Below are positions 1 to 11,739 of a stretch of 64,000 nt of DNA, one piece after another; the stretch's first letter is position 1, and every line of letters begins with the position of its first letter. The notes below the pieces were generated by a model. It made no database searches. It worked only from the letters and a program-made list of their open reading frames with translations, and was not told the DNA's origin. The translations under genes and the position numbers were made by a program. The stretch spans positions 15,686,735-15,750,734 of the forward strand of contig NC_057769.1 of NCBI RefSeq assembly GCF_010389155.1, read 5' to 3'. This stretch comes from Erigeron canadensis (lineage: Eukaryota > Streptophyta > Magnoliopsida > Asterales > Asteraceae).

Positions 1-1770
1 TATACTTATTTAATTAAAATAAACCAATCCTTTAATAAACTAATTTATTAATACAATATTTGTCCCAAATTAACACCTAGCTACCTAATGATAATCGTTG
101 CCTTATGACTTATATACCTTCTTCTTTTTCTTTTTTCTTAATTCTTCTCAAAATTTATTATTTATATTTTGAAATTTATAACAAATTATATTGGTATTGA
201 TTGATTTTTTAAATTTTAGATTTGTTTTTTTCGTATTACGTTTTTAAAGTTTAAATGGTTTAAACTTGCTTTTTTTCAATATAAAATATTTTCTTCTTAG
301 TTGATTAGTTTTTATTTAATTTTTCATATTAGTTTAAACAATCGTATATTATTTTTATATATAGTTTGTTATATGTTAAACTTTGTTTCAATTCACAAGT
401 TCGAATCTACTTACCACATGAGAAAGTTTACATATTTAAAACTAACATAATATCCACACAATATATTAAGATAATATGGATATATTATGTGATAAAAAAT
501 CATTAATATAGGTTGAGACGTACATAATGTTGCGGTTGAGCAGCGTTGACGGGTGGTGGTGGTTGAGAGGTGTTGGTGGCGACGATGACTGGTGGTTGTG
601 GTGGTGGCAAGTAGTGTAGGTCATTGATGTAAACGGAGAAATGTAGTTATTTTAGGAGTTAAGAGGAGATGTTATAAATTTATTTCATTAAAGGTGTTAC
701 TGGGTTTACAAGTGCATATTAAAAGTATTTTAATTGAAAATGTTTAAAATAATAAATAAAAAGAAAAAGTATTTTAGGGTTATCAACTACTTAGTCGGAA
801 AAAAAAAAACAAATGCTTTATAATATATTTTGATAAAGACATTTGTATTATTAATAATTTTATCTTTGATTCAAAATCTAATTGTCCTTGGAGAAAAAAT
901 AATTTTCAAATTAACCCATTTTGATCTAATTTTCAAATTAACCCATTTTGATCTGATAATAATTAACTCGACATTATTAGTACTGAAAATATACCTAGAC
1001 AATGTGTGGTGGTGGATAAGTCTTGAAATTTTTAAATATTGGGTATATCAAGTTCAAGAATAAAATTTGTAAATTATAATTAAAACATGAAACAAGTGGA
1101 GTGATTGGTGGCGGCTTCGTCGGCCGTTGACTTAAGATTATTTAAGGTACCAAAATATAAAAATTGTGATATTGACAAATTTTGATTAAATTTATTTTCT
1201 AATGTAATATATATAACGTCCTATGTTATTATAAAGAAAGTTTACTATCATAATTTAGGAAAAGTTAACTTCCAATATTTGACTTTTAGTTAAGATGATA
1301 TTAATTTATTTTGATATTAAACGTTTTATAGCTTTCTTAATTATAACAATTTTTTTAAGATTAATCAATGTGACTAAATTAATTACACTTAAAACTAAGA
1401 CAATGTATGTCAGACCATACGATATTCACGATCAATTCACATGTTTCTTAGAAAAACATAAACTTTTGTAACTATACAAATATAAAACATACATTTAGTT
1501 TTGTTACAAATTAAAATTTAAAAACATTATTACTAAATTTTTAATTTCGTATAGAACGTTTATATTATCAAATAATAAATATTTGTTATGTGTATTTTGT
1601 TTTATCCCGTTAATATGTTAAGGTATTTTAATACATAATACTTAATTATTTGTGTATAGTAGATACAATAACTTTTAAATAATGATAACATCATCATTTT
1701 CAACATCTTTTTATTTAAATGCGTCAGTATATGATATATGAAAAAATAACATGTCATTAGTTATATATGT
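1..1770. other. AT-rich intergenic DNA, no gene seen
   Basis: I see no supportable gene here; the open frames are short, low-complexity and AT-driven. A GT-rich patch at about 530-615 (runs of GGTGGT and TGGTGGCG) resembles the patch next to the Helitron-like terminus at 10689, so it may be an old relative of that element. A 27-bp direct tandem duplication lies at 901-927 and 928-954. The stretch probably forms the body of the Helitron whose 3' end is at 1802, but no 5' end could be identified. Confidence 0.5.
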
Positions 1771-1772
1771 TC

Positions 1773-1802
1773 ACCCGCGTATTACGCGGGTTAATAATCT
1801 AG
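1773..1802 (+). mobile_element. Helitron 3' terminus (hairpin plus CTAG)
   Basis: An 8-bp perfect stem (ACCCGCGT at 1773-1780, ACGCGGGT at 1784-1791) with a 3-nt loop is followed eight bases later by CTAG ending at 1802, then T. Plant Helitrons end in a GC-rich hairpin about 10 nt before CTRR and insert between A and T, so this fits a plus-strand 3' end. No Rep/helicase coding is visible upstream, so it is a non-autonomous or decayed copy. The matching 5' TC end was not identified. Confidence 0.65.
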
Positions 1803-2750
1803 TATATATATATATATGAAGTTTGATAAAAAAAAAAAAGAAAAAAAGGGGATGTAGCCGTTTGAAGTGGGTGGGATGGTGTGAGATTTTTGGGTTTTGG
1901 AGCCAGTCAAAGCCTCAAAGGGCGATATGTGAGACTCGCCCTACAGTCCTACACCACGTTCGCCCCTCGGGGGCAATATAGGGGACGCGAAACGGCGGAA
2001 AAGGGGCTAGGTCACCCTATGGTTTCCTCACTCCGCTGGGTCTAACGTAAATCTCTAATGTGAAAAATGAAATTAGATAATAAGAAAAATTGAGTATGGG
2101 GTGGGGAATCAAGTCAAAGATTCCCTACCCATGAAATTCCCTCACATGCTTTTGCAACAGCTTCTTAAAGCGGCTTCGCCTCCTCGCTTTTGTTCAATTA
2201 AATATAAATTTGAATAAAACTAGATGGCCATCTTCTTCTCGCATATCACCTAAACTTGTATTAGTGTATATATATGGTCGTTTGTATGCTTGCACAATAC
2301 AATATTTATGTTATCTCTCTCTTACACTCACTTCTTTCTATTTTCTTGCCCAGGTCACATACTCGTACCAGATTCTTAGTACCCGAATTTCAGAGGTGAT
2401 GTAGCCGACTACTTGAGTTCTACCCAAACCTACTCCCCTCCCCCTTAGGTAAATTTATAGTTTAGGCTCTGTTTTTAGTTAACTATAAACATCTAATCTC
2501 TTTTTTTTTTTAATTTTCCCAAACTTATATATTTATATGCCCAATGAAATACAATAATATTTCTTAGCATTTTTGGCATTCCATAAATCTCTTATTATTT
2601 TTAGTACAATCTTAAAATATTTTTGGTTGTGTGCTTCGTCGTATATGTATAAGTCATATATATATAGGCTTCTCAGTACCAGGACTCATCACTAGAAGGA
2701 CTAGTCTCAGTCACCGTCACATCTGCAAAAGACTAGTTTTGAACCTATCA
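1803..2750. other. Intergenic DNA with a GC-rich island
   Basis: No gene is supported. A GC-richer block at about 1845-2045, after a poly(A/T) run, contains palindromic pieces such as CGCCCCTCGGGGGC near 1960. It looks like a small repeat of unknown class. The remainder is AT-rich and ends at the MULE target duplication (2751-2759). Confidence 0.4.
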
Positions 2751-2759
2751 ATTATTTAA

Positions 2760-2868
2760 GGGCTTTTTATCTGGAAAGTACCTAAACTTGTCACTTTTTA
2801 CTTTATTGAGGTTCAAACAAAATTCTATCCTATTGTGGGGAAAAAAATCGGCTAAACCAACTATATTG
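2760..2868 (+). repeat. MULE left terminal inverted repeat
   Basis: This 109-bp repeat begins GGGCTTTTTAT and includes the shared tract TTGTCACTTTTTACTTTATT and a later ACTATATTG block. It matches the reverse complement of 9599-9690 except for point changes and 17 extra bases at about 2771-2787 that the right end lacks. MULE terminal repeats usually carry the transposase binding sites and promoters. Confidence 0.9.
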
Positions 2869-3511
2869 GACCCGATACACGGTAGCCGGTAATTTTGAAT
2901 TTCGAAATCCAATTTCCTTTTAATTAATGCCAGGTGGATGCCACGTTTTCGCTAGATCACTTCCCACTAATTTATTTTAATCACTTCCCATATATATATT
3001 TGTATCGCGATCGTTTTCATATCAGATCTCACCACAACCTTTTTGTCTCCCTCCTGTCTCCCCCTTTTGTCTCCCGTCACATAAAATCACAAACCCTAAA
3101 ACACATAAAATCACAAATCCTAATTAAATCACTTATTAATCGTGTGTATACAACGACGTAACTCGAATCGTTGTTGTTTTCATCTACATCAGGTACGTTT
3201 TTTTGTTTTAAAATCACTTACAACTAGATGAAGAACTAGGGTTTTTTGATCGGATTGGGGAAGATACATGGATTTTTTTGAAATTCGAGAAATTAATGAT
3301 AAAAAATGTAAATAATATTTCTTTTATATGTATTTCATCTACATCAGGGTTTTTGTTTTAGAATCTAGGGTTTTAAATCGGATTTGGGAAGATGATGCAT
3401 GGATTTTTTTGAAATTCGAGAAATTAATAATAAAAAATGTAAATAATATTTCTTTTATAAGTATGGATAATACTTTATTAATTAATTTCATTTTGTTGTC
3501 TGTTTTATAGT

Positions 3512-6500
3512 ATGGGTGAACCAGGTTACGAGTTTGATGTTCACTTCGATGGTTCATTTGAATTTCAACCACTGAGGTACACTCATGAAATTGTTTTAAA
3601 TCTTTTCACCCCTATTTTGGGTTATGATCGACTATTGAGTTCGTTAGAAGAGCGATGTGGTCAGTCTTTCAACAACTTGTATTTCCTACTTCCAGAAAAA
3701 TAACTTGATGGTGGGTTGATTAAAATTGATGGTCAGGCAGAAGTCGATATCTTGTTTGATTTAGGGTACTCTTATGGAAAACTGCATATATATTTAGACC
3801 ATTTCATGGATGACCTGACTCAGTTTTTAGTTGTACCTCCAAAAACAAATGAAGGGGATGTATCAGATGAGGGTAATGATGTGGATGGTAATTCCATTAG
3901 GGTAGAGGATTACTTAATATCTCAGAGTCAACCACCTCAAACTCAACCTAGTCAACCACATACTAACCTTGGTGAACCAAGTCAACCTACTTTACCTACT
4001 GAAATTGCAAAGGATGCAACACATGTTATTTCTAGTGGTAGTAGTAGTAACACTGCTGAGCCCACTAATAAGTCAGAAGGGGAAGAGGTAACAGGAGGTG
4101 AACCCAAAGTGGATGGTGAACCCAAAGTGGATGGCGACCCCAAGGTGGATGGTGAACCCAAGGTTGGTGATGATGAGTATTCTACTAGTGATGAGGAATA
4201 TGAGCCAAATGAGTCTAGTGACAGTGATAGTGATGATGCATTATCTGTTGACTATCTTTTTGAAGGGGAAGATGAATTAAGGGAGTTTAGGTTAATGAGA
4301 GTTGTTGCAAAGAAGAACCCCAAGCCTAATAGACAACCTAAACTAGGAGGAAATATAAATGCAGAGATTCCAAAAGTTGTGGCTGAACATGAGCAGTTCA
4401 TGCAAGAGTTAATTCAAAAATTGAAAGAGGCAGATGATGAAGATCAGGATGTTTTCAAAAAAATTGAGACCCTTGACAAGTGGCCAGTTCATAACCATAC
4501 AATACATTGGAGACAGAAAAAACCCATAGTAGGAGAAAGATATGTTAATCATCAACAATTTAGGGAGATGATGACATTTTATGCAATTGCAAATGGGTTC
4601 AATATTTGGTTTGAGAAGTCAACACAGATGAAATGTGTTGCCAGATGTGGACAGAGACCACCACAATCAGGTGAATATATCTGACATGGTTATGAAGAAA
4701 TATAAGTGCATGGTAACTCCCAATCAGGCTAGGAAGGCCAAGACTTATGCACTACATGAGTATGAGAAGTCAATGGACGAACATTATGCCATGCTTAGAT
4801 CATATGCACAAGAATTGTTGGAATCCAACCCTGGTTCAACTGTCAAGATTGGTGTAACAAGGGATCCTGATGAGAAGGTCTATTTTGACAGAATGTATGT
4901 CTGTTTTGATGCTTTGAAGAAAGGATGGACGCATGGTTGTAGAATGGTGATTGCACTTGATGGGTGTTTTCTAAAGAAACCTAACCAAGGTGAGTTGTTG
5001 AGTGCCATAAGGAGAGATGGTAACAACCATATATATCCTATAGCATGGGCTGTGGTTGGTGTTGAAAATAAAGAGAATTGGAGCTGGTTTTTGGAGCTTT
5101 TGGCTGAAGATCTAGACATTGGAGCTGGTTCTGGTATTACTCTAATATCTGATCAACACAAAGTAAGTTTGCTATATAATTTCTGCTTAATTTCTGCTAC
5201 TTAATTTCTGATATATAATTTCTGCTATTTATATCCTATAGTCTGCTATTCAATTTCTGCTATGTAATTAGGTAATGTAATTATATGTGGCATCATGTCT
5301 TAATTAGGTTATGTAATTATATATAGGGTCTTATACAAGCAGTTAAGGATGTATTGCCAAATGCTGAGCACAGACAATGTGCAAGGCATATATATGACAA
5401 CTTCAGGAAGTATTACACTGGTGCATATCTGCAAGGGCTTTTCTAGGCAGCATCTAAAGCTTCATATCCACAACTGTTTGATAGGATTATGAAGAAGATA
5501 AGAGATGCTAATCCTGTTGCACATCAGTACTTGGTTGACAAAGACCCAAAAACATGGTCAAGGGCTTTCTTTGTACTTGACAGGGGTTGTGAATCTGTAG
5601 AAAATGGATTTTCAGAACATTTTAATTATGTGATTGCTTTGGTTAGACATAAGCCTATAATTACCATGTTAGAAGCAATTAGGACCATTGTACTAGAAAG
5701 GATGAACACTCTGAGAAGGTTGTGTGAGACATGGACAACTGATATCTGCCCATCAATAATCAAGAGAATAGAGTGGTGCAAAGATCAACATAGGTAATTT
5801 CTTGTTTATCATTTACAATATGTATTAATGGACTAATAAAAGTGTATATTACAATAACAAATTACTTATGCAGATACTGGAAGGCATATCATTGTGGCAT
5901 GGATGAATGGGAGGTAAGACAGGCTGATGAAGGATTCAAGGTGAATGAAGCAAGGAGGACTTGTTGTTGCAGGCTATGGGAGTTAACTGGATTGCCATGC
6001 CCTCATGCAGTGTTTGTCATACTTATACTGGCAAAGAATGTAGAGGATTACGTTCCTGTATGGTTTAGGAAAACACTCTACCAAGAAACATATGGCCATC
6101 ACATGCATGTAGTTGGTGGAATTACAACTTGGAAACCCACTCCATATATCAACCCTCTACCTCCCAAACAGAGGGTGATGCCTGGTAGACCCAAGAAGAA
6201 GAGAATAAGGGCACAACATGAGAGCCATGTGATTCAGAAGGGTAGTAAGACAAGAGTGACCAAGCATGGTGTTACAATGACATGCCAGAGATGTCTACAA
6301 CCTGGTCATAACAAAATGGGATGCAAGAATGATCCAGTTGAAAGGTATTTTCAGATTAAAAGCCCTTATATATATATATACATATATGATATATTAATTT
6401 GAAGCTTAATATTATTTATAGTAATTAACAGTTAAGGTAAAATATCAGGCCCCCTAAACAGAAAAAGAAAATGGGAAGGCTACCCAAGAATGTGGGTCAA

Positions 6501-7437
6501 ACTAGCCAACCACAATCTCAAGGTGGACCAAGACAATCTCAACATGGTGGACCATCTGAATGGGAAGATGCTGGACCATCTCAAGGTGGACCAACCCAAA
6601 TGAAGGTAGCCTTACACCTCCTGATGGTCAATTGAAGAAAAAGCAAAAAGTGGGTGAGACAGGGAATAATCCTAATGTACAGCAGAGGTGGACGAAAAGA
6701 GCTGTGTATGTGGACAAAGTCCTTAGTCCAAAAAAGAACATTCCTGATAACAACTTTGTGATAGGATCATGCAGTGCAGCCACAAAATCTGGAGTTGCCC
6801 TTGGTGTTTCTAGTGTAGGGTTCAGGAATCCCAAATTCCTAGGTGTCAAAGGTTTTTCCCTTGTACCTTGTTCTATATTACTTACCTTTATTACTATATT
6901 ACTTGCCATTGGTGTTCTATATTTACTCATTATTCTAGAGAACATAGAATTATCATTTAGAACACCCCATAATGCAAGCATATTACATATTATATAGGTC
7001 CAATGAAACACCCTGCTTGGTGGGGTGCAGGCATATGTGTTGACCCCAAAACTGGAGAACAATACATAGGTTCTGGTGATGGGATCCCTATCCCAATTTG
7101 GCCAAAAGATGTGCCTATCCCAAGTGCTACAGAGATGTTGAAGCAGAAACAGGCTTTGACAAATGAAAATCAAGATACAAGTCAAAGGGAATATGCAACA
7201 GAGCCAATTGGGAAGGAACCTATCAGAATCACAACACCAAAGAAGAACAAAGATGCATCTCCAGAGAGAACACCAAAAAGGAAGACCACTAATACTGAAG
7301 AAGGAACATCCACAAGGAACACAACTGCTACCCCACAAAGAACACCAAGAAAAAAGACAACTGCTACCCCAGAAAGGAGAAGTGCAAGGCTAGTTGAGGT
7401 GAAAAAAGGGGTCCCAAGTCAAAGAGTTGTTCTGTAG
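3512..7437 (+). pseudogene. MuDR-type MULE transposase, multi-exon, decayed
   Basis: Several pieces join into one transposase: an N-terminal plant-MULE leader region, an acidic Ser/Glu-rich linker with short EPKVDG tandem repeats (about 4096-4170), a MuDR-like N-terminal region (about 4480-4680), the DDE domain with IALDGC (about 4955) and ISDQHKG, a SWIM zinc finger (CCCRLW...CPH, about 5970-6010), and a CCHC knuckle (CQRCLQPGHNKMGC). Introns with good GT/AG borders lie at 5163-5326, 5794-5873 and 6345-6448; another probably separates about 6860 from 6997. Damage includes an in-frame TAA at 3701-3703, TAG at 5443-5445, loss of the conserved stretch expected between CGQR and the VMKKYKC block near 4675, and a frame change near 6595. 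The reaction would be cut-and-paste transposition acting on the terminal repeats, but this copy cannot make a full protein. Confidence 0.88.
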
Positions 7438-7720
7438 AGGCTTGGAAAGAAAATTGGAGGAAAAGGAGCCACTCCAGAAGATCCAATAGTTATGCCTTGA
7501 TGTGTTCCAGTAGCTATTTTATGTCTGTTTGTCATGAAAACAATTAGCATGTATGTATGCATGTAATGAACTTGTAATGTCTGGCAGAAACATGTGGTCC
7601 AGTAGCTATTTTTATGTCTTTTGTTTCATAAATTTGTAACATGTGTTAGCTTGGATAAACATGCTTAAACTGCCTATGGTAATATTATGTCTTTTGTTTG
7701 AGAAGATATGTTTTTGTATA

Positions 7721-7775
7721 TTGAATCTTCAAAGTATTACATGAAGTAATTACTTTGAATCTGCTAATTTCATTG
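7721..7775. repeat. Direct repeat unit 1 (partner 8742-8817)
   Basis: The block containing CATGAAGTAATTACTT and GCTAATTTCATTG here recurs, slightly longer and diverged, at 8742-8817. Before the intervening insert arrived, the two blocks were adjacent tandem copies in the 3' part of the MULE. Confidence 0.6.
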
Positions 7776-7786
7776 CTTGTAGTAAT

Positions 7787-8735
7787 TGTTAGGTCCAGTT
7801 TTTACTGGACTAGCTCCAGACTTGAAGACTGGAGTAATCTTGAAGATTTGTCCAGAAATTATGGAAGTCCAGTATGCATCTACTTGTACAGGAAATCTGG
7901 AGTCCTCCAGATTTGCTTATTGAACTTCACTCCAGTCCAGATCTACTCCACTGAAGAACATTCTCACTGAAGACAAAGTCTGAAGTTTGAAGAAGAAGAC
8001 TGACATGTGGCGGAGCCCACTGGCAGGCTTACCAGATCAACAACTGGAGTCCTTGTCAGTGTTCTAGACCTTACAAGTCTGAACACTGATTACGAGGAAC
8101 TGACTTTATGCCTTTACACGCTTTTACCCGGATATCTCTTTTATCCCTTGTAAAGGTTTTACACGCGTGTAAAGGTGGTTGGCTAAATGGTGACAAGTCA
8201 CTATCAATGTGACTTTATCCTTGTACTTTTAGTATTGCATTTAAAGAAAATACCAAAGTTCCTTAAATGCTCCAAACCACATTTGTACGGCAAAATAATC
8301 ACTGTAGAGATTATTTTGCCTATAAATACTAAGTCATTTTCCTCTTTCAAATTACTTTTTGCAATTTGGTGAACTTGTCTAAATACTCTCGATCCAAACA
8401 GTTATACTTCACAACTTTAAGTATTTCGATCAAGGAGATTATTTAGCAAGTATAGATCACTTGTAATCTATAAGGTTGTTTAGATACTTACCTTGGTATT
8501 ATCTAGGTTCCGCAACAACCTTGTATTTTGTTTATACATCAATAAATAAAATACACATTGAAAATTACTTTCGTGTTCCACCTTTATTTAACTTGCTTAT
8601 TTATTGTTTAAGTCTTGTATTTACTTATTTATATTCTTGCATTTATATTTACGTAAATACTAGTCCTCATCTAGTGCATACTTGACTTGTTGTATTTTAC
8701 ACTCGTGGGTTAAACCATCGGTGAGGGACTTCACA
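7787..8735 (+). mobile_element. Probable solo LTR inserted in the MULE
   Basis: This 949-bp block starts TGTTAGGTCC and ends TTCACA, giving TG...CA ends, with near-identical 5-bp flanks GTAAT (7782-7786) and GTAAA (8736-8740). It contains a TATA-like signal, CCTATAAATACT, at about 8318-8330 and no coding region. These are solo-LTR properties, left after recombination removed the interior of an LTR element. One mismatch in the flanks leaves the exact ends open. Family unknown. Confidence 0.55.
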
Positions 8736-8741
8736 GTAAAT

Positions 8742-8817
8742 ACTCAAGTCAAAGTATGTGTATGTTGCATGAAGTAATTACTTGCAGAATAGAAACTTGA
8801 ATATGCTAATTTCATTG
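8742..8817. repeat. Direct repeat unit 2 (partner 7721-7775)
   Basis: This is the second, longer copy of the block at 7721-7775, sharing CATGAAGTAATTACTT and GCTAATTTCATTG. It sits immediately right of the solo-LTR-like insert. Confidence 0.6.
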
Positions 8818-8874
8818 ATAAAGGTGTTACAACATTCTGGAGCTACAAAAGAATACTAGAAATACAACACAATT

Positions 8875-9367
8875 TCATTGATACACCACGATACCTAATA
8901 TCACACACAAAATAATGACAACCAAAAACAAGCCTACAAACACCCTCTCATACACTTGCAGTTTACCAGATGCCAATTTGAAATCCTCTTTCGCCTTCAA
9001 ACCGTCTTCATAAGTCTGATCAGATGCCAATTCGACTTTACAAGCTTCCAAATCATGATGCATATCATAAAGTAAATCTTTGTAATAGTCACTATGTAGT
9101 TCTTCATCCAAAAATTGATACAACCTACACTTTCTTGTAGTATCCTGATAATAATTAACAAAAATTACAACAACATACACAAGAAAAATCAAATCTTTAT
9201 CGTATACTTACAACGATTGGGCAAGATATAAATCGTCTTCCAGGGTTTTTCCTTGTCCATGAAGTTCTAGGGTTAATTCGAAAGCCACAATAACATAGTG
9301 ACTCTCCTTTGCGCACCGCAACACTTCGATTATTACGTCTTGGATGAAAACTTGCAGAATATGACAT
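8875..9367 (-). CDS. GRF-type zinc-finger protein with C-terminal membrane anchor, MULE-borne
   Basis: Two exons, 9367-9212 and 9144-8875, join in phase (GTAAGT donor, CAG acceptor) to give 141 aa. Residues about 25-58 carry a GRF-type zinc finger: CYCGF, then TRKNPGRRFISCP, then KCRLYQF. A helical segment follows, and the C-terminus (about residues 118-141) is a strongly hydrophobic stretch, FVGLFLVVIILCVILGIVVY, typical of a single transmembrane anchor. The ATG sits in AT-rich sequence about 230 bp inside the right terminal repeat. GRF fingers bind single-stranded nucleic acid in characterised proteins; small plant GRF-plus-membrane proteins are common but functionally obscure. No stop or frameshift is seen, unlike the convergent transposase. 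It could be an element-encoded accessory or a captured host gene; function is not established. Confidence 0.8.
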
Positions 9368-9598
9368 GGAGGATTTCTAGGGTTTTTTTTGGAAGAAAAT
9401 GGGAAAGAAGACGGGGGGAGAGAGAGAGAGAGAAAGAGGGGTTGTGAGTGGGGTTACATATTTATTATTGTATATGTATATTCATGTACACGTGGAATTT
9501 ATTATTTTATTTACATAATACAGGTGGAAATACAAACACACGTGGAGTAATAAAAAATACAAAAACCGGATGAAATTAACACTTAGCCGGTCAATTCT

Positions 9599-9690
9599 CA
9601 ATATAGTTAGGTTACCCGGTTTTTTTCCCCACAATAGGACAGAATTCTGTTTGAACCTCAATAAAGTAAAAAGTGACAAATAAAAAGCCC
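9599..9690 (-). repeat. MULE right terminal inverted repeat (17 bp shorter)
   Basis: Read on the minus strand from 9690, it starts GGGCTTTTTAT and then jumps directly to TTGTCAC, lacking 17 bases present in the left repeat. The rest aligns through ACTATATTG. It lies about 230 bp upstream of the ATG of the minus-strand GRF gene and may serve as its promoter. Confidence 0.9.
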
Positions 9691-9699
9691 ATTATTTAA

Positions 9700-10688
9700 T
9701 TTTACACTTTTATTTAAACTTTATACTTTTAACCTTCCTTAATATGAATATAACACATTACTTCATTAAAACAAAATCTAGATAATACACATAACTTCAT
9801 TAAAAATAAAAATAAAATACACTAGAACATAAAAAAAAAAACACAAAAACCTAAAAACCTTTAAAAAAAATGACATTCTTATTAAAAAAAAAAAAAACTA
9901 AACTAAATTAAACTAATTTTCGTTGGGACCAAAAAGGAAGTTGTTGTACTCGGCCATCAATTTCTTCTTCGCTTCTTTGATGAACTTCTTTTCTTCCTCA
10001 TTACAGTCGGTTTGGCCTATAAACGAAAGAACCATGTACAGTGTGCACTTCTTTTCTTCCTTGTGAATCGTGGCCAAGGATTGTTGTGTTCCTCCAAAAC
10101 TGCTTATTTGGTACAACCAAGTTCGTCAAGTCAGGCGGCTAGGTTGGGAGCTAAAGAACGAGATGACCACGTATCGGAAGATGCCGAGGTTCACGAAACC
10201 TTTACCTTAGAAGGGGGCACACTTACATATATATCTGGACCGAAAAGCTCATTTTCTCCAAGGTCTACATGCTGGTATAGGTGTTCCTCATCCTCATCAC
10301 TATCAACGACATTAACAATGTGGAACGATTGATGTGGAATCATAAGTTGGAGTTGTGGGTTCGAGAATGATTAATTTATTGGTGGTATGGTGTCGGTGTC
10401 AAATGGTGTAGGTTGATGTAGTGATAATATAAATTTTGAAAAGATAAGGGCTTAAATTGTTAATTATTAAAATAAATGTTTAAAAAGTAAATTAATTCAT
10501 TAATGACAAATTTAATCTTCATAAAAACTCTTTCCATAGTGGTTCTTTATTAAGGTGATTTATTAATTATGTATGTAACAATTGTGTACCTATTTTTGAA
10601 AACGAGAAGTATGACAATTGTTATAAAGGAGTTTAGATTAAATGCTATATGGAAGTAACTTACTACGTGCTAGATACATATACATTTA
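9700..10688. other. Intergenic DNA with a weak minus-strand gene remnant
   Basis: Low-complexity A/T tracts fill 9700-9900. On the minus strand, two coding-like patches occur: about 10341-10225 (acidic, VVDSDEDEEHLYQH, followed by a GTAAGT donor-like site) and about 10016-9919 (NEEEKKFIKEAKKKLMAEY, ending in a stop). They may be exons of one degraded gene, but I recognise no family and could not join them convincingly. From 10370 to 10688 I see nothing. Confidence 0.3.
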
Positions 10689-10706
10689 CTAGCACGGTAC
10701 CCGTGC
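10689..10706 (-). mobile_element. Helitron-like 3' terminus, minus strand
   Basis: CTAG at 10689-10692 overlaps a perfect 6-bp hairpin, GCACGG (10692-10697) and CCGTGC (10701-10706), with a 3-nt loop. On the minus strand this reads hairpin then CTAG then T, a Helitron 3' end. The body would extend rightward through the GGCGGTGG-rich patch at 10709-10775 toward about 11.2 kb; the 5' end was not found. Confidence 0.5.
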
Positions 10707-10913
10707 AATGCGGCGGTGGTCGTGGCGGCGATGGTGTGGTGATGGGAGTGACTGTTGGTGGTGGAGACGGCATCAAGTGTTGTAGATAATTTATGTAAAA
10801 GTAATTGATTTATAAGGTTAATGAAGATATTTTAAAAGATAAAGGATTGATAGTGTAATTTAATCGTTATTTTAGATAATTTTCTTATGTAACATTTAAA
10901 ACAAGAGTTGTTC

Positions 10914-11210
10914 TTTTTATTAGATAGTATAAAAGTATAGATTAGGTGTATGGAAGAATTAGGATTAAGAATTGGGGTATTTTGGGTATAAAAAGTGCTG
11001 AATTTCCTAAAATAAGAGAATTTAATATGTTTTATAAGAGGTTATAGATATAGAAGTAGTTTTTTTTATTAGATAATATAAGAGTATAGATTAGGTGTAT
11101 GGAGGAATTAGAATTAAGAAGTAGGGGTATTTGGGTATAAAAAAGTGTTAAATTTTCTAAAATAAGATAATTCAATATGTTTTATAAGGGGTTATAAATA
11201 TAAATATGTT
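10914..11210. repeat. Two-copy tandem repeat, unit about 149 bp
   Basis: A unit starting TTTTTATTAGATA at 10914 is repeated at 11063 with scattered substitutions and small indels. Both copies contain GTATAGATTAGGTGTATGGA and AATATGTTTTATAAG. It lies within the presumed Helitron body; no coding is visible. Confidence 0.75.
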
Positions 11211-11739
11211 TTGACAATAAACTATTTCATATCGTACATTCACACAATGGGAAAATATATTCACACTTAGCCGGTTTTTAGAAGTTCGGTCACATCGTAT
11301 GGGGTATCTTGCTATATATCAAAACAGGTGGTGATCTGCATCACCAGTTTTGGCAATACTACATGCATGTGATTTATTGTATTGTACAGTATAATTTTTT
11401 AAAACGTATTTAATGATATATCAGTGAAAAATTGATGTACGTACTACTACTACCTATATCAAAATTATGACAGATTTGCCGTTAACAAAAGAATAAAAAT
11501 AAAAACTATGACATTATATTTTAGCATAATTCCTGTATAATGTCTGAAAAGCTCCCAAATATATAGTCGATTTTAAGAGCATGGAATTCTCATACAGAAC
11601 AGAAATTACCTACTACGTTTACATAGCATATTAAAGTAAAGCAGCTTTGCTTCAAAGCCCATGTGATGACAATACATACTAATACAAAAAACATCAAGAC
11701 AAATCTTAAATCTGAAACCCATGACCGACATCACGTGAT
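11211..11739. other. Downstream flank of the aspartic protease gene
   Basis: No gene is seen. The stretch near 11580-11739 is the likely 3' untranslated region and terminator zone of the minus-strand protease gene; AATACATACTAATAC-type A/T runs there could hold a poly(A) signal but none is decisive. Confidence 0.4.

Larger units (their letters stand above)
2760..9690 (+). mobile_element. Complete Mutator-like element (MuDR-type MULE)
   Basis: The element is 6931 bp. It is flanked by a perfect 9-bp direct repeat, ATTATTTAA, at 2751-2759 and 9691-9699; nine bases is the characteristic Mutator target duplication. Its ends are inverted repeats starting GGGCTTTTTAT. Inside are a plus-strand transposase gene (3512-7437, decayed), a solo-LTR-like insert (7787-8735) and a minus-strand gene for a GRF zinc-finger membrane protein (8875-9367). 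The convergent two-gene layout, each gene starting near one terminal repeat, recalls maize MuDR (mudrA/mudrB), although the second gene here is unrelated in sequence to what is known of mudrB. The transposase has stops and a missing segment, so the copy is not self-mobile. Confidence 0.93.

Noticed and set aside
6628..7338. Long minus-strand frame over the MULE transposase C-terminus
   Set aside because: It is antisense to the Lys/Thr/Pro-rich transposase tail and Cys/Trp-rich in a way typical of shadows.
10012..10332. Plus-strand open frame opposite the weak minus-strand exons
   Set aside because: Ser-rich translation looks like an antisense shadow of the acidic minus-strand patches.
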